Positions 31,491 through 37,180 of a stretch of DNA of 37,180 nucleotides are shown piece after piece. The stretch's first letter is position 1. Every line of letters begins with the position of its first letter. The notes under the pieces were generated by a model that was not told where the DNA came from, searched no databases, and saw only the letters and a program-made list of their open reading frames with translations. Location of the stretch: positions 1 to 37,180 of the IMG/VR virus record IMGVR_UViG_3300030406_000158; one strand, written 5' to 3'. Source of the stretch: a virus. The position numbers and the translations under genes were made by a program.

Positions 31491-32653
31491 GAAGCTGATC
31501 CTGATGTCGCGTCAATATATTGGGATATACTTTGCATGTCTCCATGATCAGTAGCATTTGCGGGAGTTTGGATAGTCACTCTTTCTATTACATTTATAAG
31601 GTATGGGCTACTAGAAGTGGCATAACCTCCTATAAAAGTACCATAAGTACCATCTGATGCCGAGCCATGTCTACATCGAGCAGTTAGGTCTCCAAAATCA
31701 GTTCCATTACCTGCGGTTTGAGTGGTAAAATAAGTTATATGGTTTAAAAAAGGTGCGCTACTTATCCCACCCGAAGTCAGACCTCTTGTAGTATCAGCAC
31801 AAGAAGCATGTTCAAAAGAGTGTGCAGTGATTTGAGTTCCAAAGTTAGTTGCATTTCCCGGAGTAGCAATAGACACATATTCTATATCGTTCTTAGATGT
31901 GTCTGTACCTTGAACGTACACAGCGCGGGTAGCATCGTTAAAAGCAGAACCTCCCGCATCGGCGGCGGTGAGATCTCCAAAGTCGGTAGCGTTACCTGTG
32001 TTAGCTATTGTAATATAATCAATAATATTACCACTTCCACCACCATGTAGATTCCCTCCCATAAACAAACCGTAGGTATCGTTGCCAGCAGATGCAAGTG
32101 AATCCCTGCTACTCGCACCAGTGCTACTAAAAGGGTATGTGGTTAAATCACCAAAGTCAGTAGCATTTCCTATTGTTGCAGTAGTTATGTAGTCTATTGT
32201 GTTGTACGCAGTTGAGCTAACTTTACCTCCTGCAAATACAGCTCTAGTTCCGTTACTCACTCCTGCTCCATCTTCCCTAGCTTGAGTTAGATCTCCAAAA
32301 TCAGCAGCGTTACTTGAGCTTGATATATCAAAGTAGTCTATTTCACGATCATATGGAGAAGGGTAGTTAAAGCGTCCTATATAAACAGCCCTAGATCCAC
32401 CCCAAGTAAAAGCAGGGGCAGTTGTACCCAACCAGTCCTTCCACTCTCCATTAATATAAACTTTATATACACTGTTGGTTGTGTCTAACCACGCATCTCC
32501 ATTCGATGGACTAGAAGGTTCATTTGCACCTTCTGTATGCTTATGAGGACTTAGACCACTGTCAGATCCTGCTATGTTAAAACCATTGGTAAAGTCAGGC
32601 GCACCTGTCCCTGCCCTGTCTGTGAGTGTCTCTATGCCCGCAACATCACTCAT
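31487..32653 (-). CDS. Kelch-like repeat fibre protein, copy 5 (type B N-terminus, 388 aa)
   Basis: The N-terminal domain differs from that of copy 6: MSDVAGIETLTDRAGTGAP, then HTEGANEPSSPSNGDAWLDT and VYKVYINGEWKDWLG. Six repeat units follow (for example TRAVFAGGKVSSTAYNTIDY then GNATDFGDLT); one reads NFGTQI instead of FGDL and another DHGDM. The last residues are SGSAS, encoded by the same bases that form the AGGAT binding site of the next gene, which it overlaps by ATGA. It pairs with copy 6 in the same order (B then A) as copies 3 and 4. Confidence 0.85.
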   Translation of the reverse strand: MSDVAGIETLTDRAGTGAPDFTNGFNIAGSDSGLSPHKHTEGANEPSSPSNGDAWLDTTNSVYKVYINGEWKDWLGTTAPAFTWGGSRAVYIGRFNYPSPYDREIDYFDISSSSNAADFGDLTQAREDGAGVSNGTRAVFAGGKVSSTAYNTIDYITTATIGNATDFGDLTTYPFSSTGASSRDSLASAGNDTYGLFMGGNLHGGGSGNIIDYITIANTGNATDFGDLTAADAGGSAFNDATRAVYVQGTDTSKNDIEYVSIATPGNATNFGTQITAHSFEHASCADTTRGLTSGGISSAPFLNHITYFTTQTAGNGTDFGDLTARCRHGSASDGTYGTFIGGYATSSSPYLINVIERVTIQTPANATDHGDMQSISQYIDATSGSAS

Positions 32654-33768
32654 GATGGGTTTCCTGAAAATGCGGTGTGATTATGTGTCGTTTCTAAAAG
32701 ATCTCCAAGATCTGTAGCATTACCCAAAGTTTGGATAGTTACATACTCTATGATATTTAACTTACCACTTCCATTACCTGCGGTATCACCACCACAAAAA
32801 GCACCTCTAGTTTCATTAGGACATGCATGAACTCTCATTCTGTTTCCAGAAAGGTCTCCAAAGTCTGCTGCGTTGGCCAAAGTTTGTATGGTAACGTAAT
32901 CTATAGTCTTTATTTTTGTAGTAGCTCCATCAGGAGTACCGCCCCCAAATAGACCCCTCGTAGCATCTGCACATGCTCCCGACTGTCCTCTTGTTGTAGT
33001 TCCATTTCCAAAATCTGAAGCATTTCCTGCACTGGCAGTGCTATAATAATCTATTCGATTGGTATATGTGATAGACCCTTCGATACCACCGTGGACAATA
33101 GCTCTTGTTAAGTCACTGCAAGAAGCACTAAGCCACATTGTACCATTAAGATCTCCCCAATCAGCGGCGTTACCAGTAGTTGCAATGGTTACATATTGTA
33201 TTTCATTTATTGGGCCGGGATACCCACCATTTACAAACGCTTTTGTACCATCAGAACATGCCGTGGAATAAAAAACGCCAGTGTTTAAATCGCCAAAATC
33301 AACAGCATTTCCGGGGGTAGCTATGGTAATGTAGTCTATAACATTTGTACCACCTTGGCCACCCATAGTTAAACCTCTTGCAGAACTGCTAGCTCCTTGC
33401 GTAAGCTCTCTTGTTACTGTTAGATCACCAAAGTCTTGAGAGTTGCCCGCTGTAGTAATGTCAAAATATTGAATGACATTTGATCTTGATATAGTAGGTG
33501 TTTCACCTCCTGATACAATACCTCGATCACCACTCCAAGCATTACCAGAAGGAGCAGCTATAGTTAGTTCTTTAAACTCACCATTAATATATCGATAAAG
33601 TTTGTCATTACTGCTGTCCCACCAGAAGTCACCTGTTGAAGGGCTACTAGGTTCAGTACCAGAGGCAGTATATCCTTGAACAATACTATCTCCACCTATC
33701 TTGAAGTTATTGGGCAGGTTAATTGCATTGCTTCTATTCTTTATTGTGTCGACTTTTATTGTACTCAT
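32650..33768 (-). CDS. Kelch-like repeat fibre protein, copy 4 (type A N-terminus, 372 aa)
   Basis: The start at 33768 (MSTIKVDTIKNRSNAINLPN) is chosen over an upstream in-frame start at 33795, because it matches copy 6, overlaps the previous stop by ATGA, and has AGGAG 7 bases before it. The attachment-like segment is FWWDSSNDKLYRYINGEFKE. Six repeat units follow; one reads DWGDL and one FGNGT in place of FGDLT. It ends AFSGNPS. Most closely related to copy 6 by its N-terminus. Confidence 0.85.
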   Translation of the reverse strand: MSTIKVDTIKNRSNAINLPNNFKIGGDSIVQGYTASGTEPSSPSTGDFWWDSSNDKLYRYINGEFKELTIAAPSGNAWSGDRGIVSGGETPTISRSNVIQYFDITTAGNSQDFGDLTVTRELTQGASSSARGLTMGGQGGTNVIDYITIATPGNAVDFGDLNTGVFYSTACSDGTKAFVNGGYPGPINEIQYVTIATTGNAADWGDLNGTMWLSASCSDLTRAIVHGGIEGSITYTNRIDYYSTASAGNASDFGNGTTTRGQSGACADATRGLFGGGTPDGATTKIKTIDYVTIQTLANAADFGDLSGNRMRVHACPNETRGAFCGGDTAGNGSGKLNIIEYVTIQTLGNATDLGDLLETTHNHTAFSGNPS

Positions 33769-34898
33769 GATGCTGCTCCTGAAACTCCCGCACAATAATC
33801 TTGATTGCTTGTTAAGTCACCAAAATCTGTGGCGTTTCCGGGAGAGCTAATTGTAACGTATTGTATGACGTTCTGATCTCCAGTACCATCGTTAGACCTA
33901 CCTCCTATACAGACTCCACGGGAATTTGATGCGTTCGATGCTTGTCCATTATAAGCTATAGTTTTGATAAGATCACCAAAATCTGAAGAATTACCTGCTG
34001 TTGCTATAGTTAATTTGTCTATATTAGTATTCCAAGTACTGCTTGCTCTATTACCACCCATCAAAAGACCTGTAGTATTATCACTACATACTCCATTCCC
34101 ACCTCCATAGTGATTTTCAGTTAGGTCACCAATGTCTGTAGCATTTCCTAGTGTTCCCATAGTAATTTTATCCATTATGTTAGTGCCAGCCGTAGTATAG
34201 CCTCCCAAAAATATACCATGTGTAAGATCGTTAGTAGAACTAAGAAAATATCTTCCAGCAGTTAAATCACCAAAGTCGGAAGCATTTCCCGCTGTTTGTA
34301 TTGTTACATACTGTATTACATTATTACTAGAGGAATCACCTCCTCCAACTATGGCTTTGGTGGCATCAGAAACAGACGCTGCGTAAGAACGAGTTTGATC
34401 TAGATCTCCAAAATCAACAGTATTTCCCAATGTTGCAAAGGCCCAGTACTGAATAGTATTTTGATTGAGTCCACCCAATAACAAACCTCTACTACCATCA
34501 CCTGCAGCAGTTCCTCTCCGTACACCAGAAAGAAGATCGCCAAAGTCTGTTGCATTGCCAGATGTAACAGAAAGATCAAAATAATCCATCTCTGCTCTAC
34601 CTGCGATATCGCCTTCTCCACCTAGACGCATACCTCTAGTACCCCACCAAGAGGCACTAACAGCAGAAGTGCCTAGCCAATCTTTCCAAGCGTTGTCCAT
34701 GTAAACTTTATAAACGGTGTTCTCGGTATCCCACCAAGTGTCTCCGTTGCTAGGACTGCTTGGCTCTGTGTCTCCCTCTGTGTGCGTGAAAGGATTTATG
34801 CCACTGTCAGATCCTGCAAAGTTTACGCCGTTTGTAAAATTAGGAGCGCCTGTACCCGCTCTGTCTGTAATCGTTATTATTCTGTCTACTTCACTCAT
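33765..34898 (-). CDS. Kelch-like repeat fibre protein, copy 3 (type B N-terminus, 377 aa)
   Basis: The start at 34898 (MSEVDRIITITDRAGTGAPN) follows AGGAG by 7 bases; the longer in-frame start at 34931 would read through that site. The N-terminal domain matches copy 5 (HTEGDTEPSSPSNGDTWWDT, then VYKVYMDNAWKDWLG). Six repeat units follow (GSRGLLLGGLNQNTIQYWAF, ATKAIVGGGDSSSNNVIQYV and so on). It ends AGVSGAAS, whose codons include the ribosome binding site of copy 4. Confidence 0.85.
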   Translation of the reverse strand: MSEVDRIITITDRAGTGAPNFTNGVNFAGSDSGINPFTHTEGDTEPSSPSNGDTWWDTENTVYKVYMDNAWKDWLGTSAVSASWWGTRGMRLGGEGDIAGRAEMDYFDLSVTSGNATDFGDLLSGVRRGTAAGDGSRGLLLGGLNQNTIQYWAFATLGNTVDFGDLDQTRSYAASVSDATKAIVGGGDSSSNNVIQYVTIQTAGNASDFGDLTAGRYFLSSTNDLTHGIFLGGYTTAGTNIMDKITMGTLGNATDIGDLTENHYGGGNGVCSDNTTGLLMGGNRASSTWNTNIDKLTIATAGNSSDFGDLIKTIAYNGQASNASNSRGVCIGGRSNDGTGDQNVIQYVTISSPGNATDFGDLTSNQDYCAGVSGAAS

Positions 34899-34900
34899 TG

Positions 34901-36052
34901 CTAGTCTCCTGACATTGAGGTATGTTCCCACCTCTCCAAGGTCATATCACCATAATCTGTTGCATTTCCGGGAGTTTGAACAGTCACATAATCTATAACA
35001 TTAATTCTAGCAGCAGTTTCTTCGTAACCACCTGAAATTAATGCTCTGGTTGTATCGGCGCAACAAGCTGCGCGAACTATAGCGTTACTCGCATCACCAA
35101 AATCAGTTCCGTTCCCTGCGGTTTGGATCGTTATGTATTCTATATTATTGTAACGATTGCTACCATCCCAACCGCCTACAAATATACCTCTTGTAGCATC
35201 ATTTGTACCGGCCATCTGGCCTCTTGCCGAAGATAGGTCTCCGAAGTCAGTGGCGTTTCCGGGTGAGGCTGTAGTTATATATTCTATTTTATTTTCATAA
35301 CCGCTGTTGTTAGTCTCTCCTACAGCACAAACGGATCTTGTAGCATCGCTGCAGGAAGCATTATAGCTACTATTGACAGTCATATCACCAAAGTCTGTAG
35401 AATTACCTGTTGTGGCAATAACAGTTTGCATTATAGTATTATGGTAAGTAGGAGAAACGCCGTACCTTGTTCCAGCCCATGTTAAAGCCCTAGTGCCATC
35501 AGAACATGACGTGTGATTATAAAGACCAAAAATTAAATTACCAAAATCGGTAGCATTTCCTGTGGTTCCTATAGTTATGTAATCTATTGTGTCGAAAGTA
35601 GCGGTGGGCAAGCCCCCAAGAAATAAACCTCTAGTTTTATTGCTACCAGATGTTATACGATCCCTTGCTATTGTCAAATCACCAAAATCAACAGCGTTTC
35701 CTGTTGTTTGAATAGCGCTGTAATCAATGGCATTGCTTCGCGCTCCACTGACGTTATAATCTCCCCCTCCAAAAATAGCTCTACTACCACTCCAAGGGTT
35801 ACCAGATGCTGCAGAAGCGTTTAGCTCAATCTCTTTAAACTCACCGTTTATATAAACAAAAACTTTATCGTTACCACTGTCCCACCACAAAGCCCCATTT
35901 TTAGGGTTACTAGGCTCTGTAGCAGAAGATGTATATTCGTGTGTGTTTAGTGTGCTTATGGCGGCGTTACTGCCTACAGTTGGTTGAACAGGCAAATTTG
36001 GTTTACCTGATCCTGCTGCGTTGGTTATGTTATCTACTTTTAATTCTGTCAT
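34901..36052 (-). CDS. Kelch-like repeat fibre protein, copy 2 (type C N-terminus, 383 aa)
   Basis: A third N-terminal type: MTELKVDNITNAAGSGKPNL, then STLNTHEYTSSATEPSNPKN and DKVFVYINGEFKEIEL. Six repeat units follow, among them TRGLFLGGLPTATFDTIDYI and TRGIFVGGWDGSNRYNNIEY. Its final residues are MSGD and the stop is TAG, two bases before the next ATG; the usual SGAAS end is lost, but the AGGAG-to-ATG spacing of 7 is kept. It starts by ATGA overlap with copy 1 behind AGGAG. Confidence 0.85.
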   Translation of the reverse strand: MTELKVDNITNAAGSGKPNLPVQPTVGSNAAISTLNTHEYTSSATEPSNPKNGALWWDSGNDKVFVYINGEFKEIELNASAASGNPWSGSRAIFGGGDYNVSGARSNAIDYSAIQTTGNAVDFGDLTIARDRITSGSNKTRGLFLGGLPTATFDTIDYITIGTTGNATDFGNLIFGLYNHTSCSDGTRALTWAGTRYGVSPTYHNTIMQTVIATTGNSTDFGDMTVNSSYNASCSDATRSVCAVGETNNSGYENKIEYITTASPGNATDFGDLSSARGQMAGTNDATRGIFVGGWDGSNRYNNIEYITIQTAGNGTDFGDASNAIVRAACCADTTRALISGGYEETAARINVIDYVTVQTPGNATDYGDMTLERWEHTSMSGD

Positions 36053-37180
36053 GATGCTGCTCCTGATAAAGCTCCACCTTGATACCTACCAGTTGATAGA
36101 TCTCCAAAATCGGTGGCATTTCCTGTTGTAGCTATAGTAACTTTTTGTATTACATTTGAACTTCCGCTACTACCGCTACCACCAAAGAAAACACCTATAG
36201 TTGCATTATTGGTTCCGCTCACGTTGTAGGCTCCAGCAAGTAGATCGCCAAAATCTGTAGCATTTCCAGTGCTGGAAATAGTTATATAGTCTATTACATT
36301 ACTAAAACTTCCAGTGTAACCCCCTGCAAATAAACCTCTTCCTTCTGCACTAGAACAACCTGCATTACCGGCCCATCTTGCTACCGTTAAGTCTCCAAAG
36401 TCTGTAGCATTACCCGGGGTGTCCATTGTCCAATAATCTAAAACATTACTATTACTGCTAGGTAATTGTCCACCACCCCTAACTCCACGAGTTGCATCTC
36501 CAACAAACACCGGGATCTCTATTGTTTCAGTAAGATCACCAAAATCAGTACCGTTGCCGGGGGTGGCAATAGTAACATACTCTATAACATTACTTTTAGA
36601 AGAAACGTTGTAAGCACCGCCACCATATGTACATCTGCTTCCATTAGAATTTGCGCCTATAAATCTCATATTGGCTGTGGTGTCGCCAAAATCTGTAGCA
36701 TTAGCAGCGGTTGAGGTTGTAACCTTATCAATAGTATTTGTAAAATCAACGCCATCACCAAGATAATTGTCTTGTTCACCTGCAATCATAAGACCTGTTG
36801 ATCCATCTGACGCACCATCAAGAGATTTTCTCTTTGTGGTTAAATTTCCAAAATCTGTAGCGTTACCTGCGGAAGTTATGTTTATCTGCTCTATTTGATC
36901 GTCTGGGTTATTAGAACTAGTACGTCCACCAAAAAACAAACCTCTATCCCCATACCAAGCACTAGATGGATAAGCAGTATTTAAAGTTATCTCTTTGAAC
37001 TCGCCGTTTATGTAGACCTTTACTTTACTGTTGGCGCTGTCCCACCAGATAGCTCCGTTTTTAGGGCTACTTGGTTCTGTTCCTGACGATGTGTAAGAAT
37101 GAGTGTTTAAAGTGCTTAAAGCAGATCCACCAGAATGCGTGGGGCTGACAGGAAAGTTAGGCTTACCTGTCCCCGCTAAA
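36049..37180 (-). CDS. Kelch-like repeat fibre protein, copy 1 (type C N-terminus, partial at right edge)
   Basis: The frame is open from 36049 to the window edge. The ATG at 36939 is internal; upstream codons continue with GTGKPNFPVSPTHSGG, TYTSSGTEPSSPKNGAIWWD-like residues (36940-37179) and VKVYINGEFKEITLNTA, matching copy 2. By that comparison only about eleven N-terminal residues are missing. Six repeat units are present (DRGLFFGGRTSSNNPDD, TRGVRGGGQLPSSNSNVLDY and others). It ends ALSGAAS overlapping the next ATG. Confidence 0.82.
   Translation of the reverse strand, partial: LAGTGKPNFPVSPTHSGGSALSTLNTHSYTSSGTEPSSPKNGAIWWDSANSKVKVYINGEFKEITLNTAYPSSAWYGDRGLFFGGRTSSNNPDDQIEQINITSAGNATDFGNLTTKRKSLDGASDGSTGLMIAGEQDNYLGDGVDFTNTIDKVTTSTAANATDFGDTTANMRFIGANSNGSRCTYGGGAYNVSSKSNVIEYVTIATPGNGTDFGDLTETIEIPVFVGDATRGVRGGGQLPSSNSNVLDYWTMDTPGNATDFGDLTVARWAGNAGCSSAEGRGLFAGGYTGSFSNVIDYITISSTGNATDFGDLLAGAYNVSGTNNATIGVFFGGSGSSGSSNVIQKVTIATTGNATDFGDLSTGRYQGGALSGAAS

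Larger units (their letters stand above)
30390..37180 (-). repeat. Array of six paralogous genes with 36 Kelch-like units
   Basis: About 6.8 kb consists of six head-to-tail genes of nearly equal size (366-388 aa where complete), each with a different N-terminal domain type (C, C, B, A, B, A in transcription order) and six about 48-residue units with core GNATDFGDLT and TRGVFxGG. Units within and between genes differ in codon choice for the same residues (for example GATCTCC, GATCACC and GATCGCC on the + strand for the Gly-Asp stretch), which argues for age and protein-level selection rather than recent copying. Confidence 0.85.

Noticed and set aside
30390-37180. Diversity-generating retroelement explaining the variable fibre repeats
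   Set aside because: No reverse transcriptase gene and no template/variable repeat pair with adenine-specific differences is visible; the repeat differences occur at all kinds of codon position.
30390-37180. CRISPR-like or intergenic satellite repeats (recurring about 150-base spacing of GATCxCCAAAxTC on the + strand)
   Set aside because: The recurring words are the antisense of the Gly-Asp-Phe codons in the Kelch-like units; they vary synonymously and lie inside open frames.

Overview
The window is a contiguous piece of a tailed, podovirus-like bacteriophage genome, most likely from a marine bacterium's phage. The evidence for phage is a compact replication arm facing a late virion/lysis arm, almost no non-coding DNA, chains of ATGA/TAATG start-stop overlaps, a family A DNA polymerase without a 5'-3' exonuclease, DNA-ejection proteins, a GH19-type endolysin with holin candidates, and a long bank of tail fibre genes. 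The marine and podovirus assignment is inference from the gene set. Terminase, portal, capsid, RNA polymerase and integrase are not seen; the head genes probably lie beyond the right edge. No tRNA, rRNA, CRISPR array or insertion sequence was recognised.

Left arm (1-11192, + strand): a run of small unknown proteins is followed by a DUF6378-like protein, DNA polymerase, a RecB/Cas4-like PD-(D/E)XK nuclease with four candidate Fe-S cysteines, a tiny basic HNH-like protein, and a SNF2-type helicase. A candidate sigma70-like promoter precedes a second group: a coiled-coil protein, an excisionase-like HTH protein, a zinc-binding unknown, an ssDNA-binding-like protein with an acidic tail, and an 899-residue AEP primase/DUF927 helicase fusion. 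A strong hairpin sits just before the primase-helicase. Together these supply a nearly self-contained replication and recombination machine.

The arms converge at 11193-11296, where a GC-rich hairpin followed by a T-run ends the + transcript.

Right arm (11297-37180, - strand, read from high to low coordinates): first come six tandem paralogous fibre-like genes, each built of six about 48-residue Kelch-like units (36 units in all). Next are a coiled-coil protein and a small partner, a protein made of twelve 22-residue repeats grouped in threes, a conventional fibre, a glycine-rich adhesin-like protein, and a tail nozzle/stabilisation-like protein. Small proteins and a lysis cassette follow (two coiled-coil membrane proteins, an EF-hand membrane protein, a 3TM holin and an endolysin). 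The arm ends with internal or ejection proteins, the last being a 2007-residue polyvalent protein with an HEMGH metallopeptidase motif.

The most unusual content is the six-by-six propeller-like array with its precisely conserved translational-coupling junctions, the 22/66-residue repeat protein, the giant metallopeptidase-bearing ejection protein, and a small membrane-protein gene with no normal start codon next to its Shine-Dalgarno sequence.
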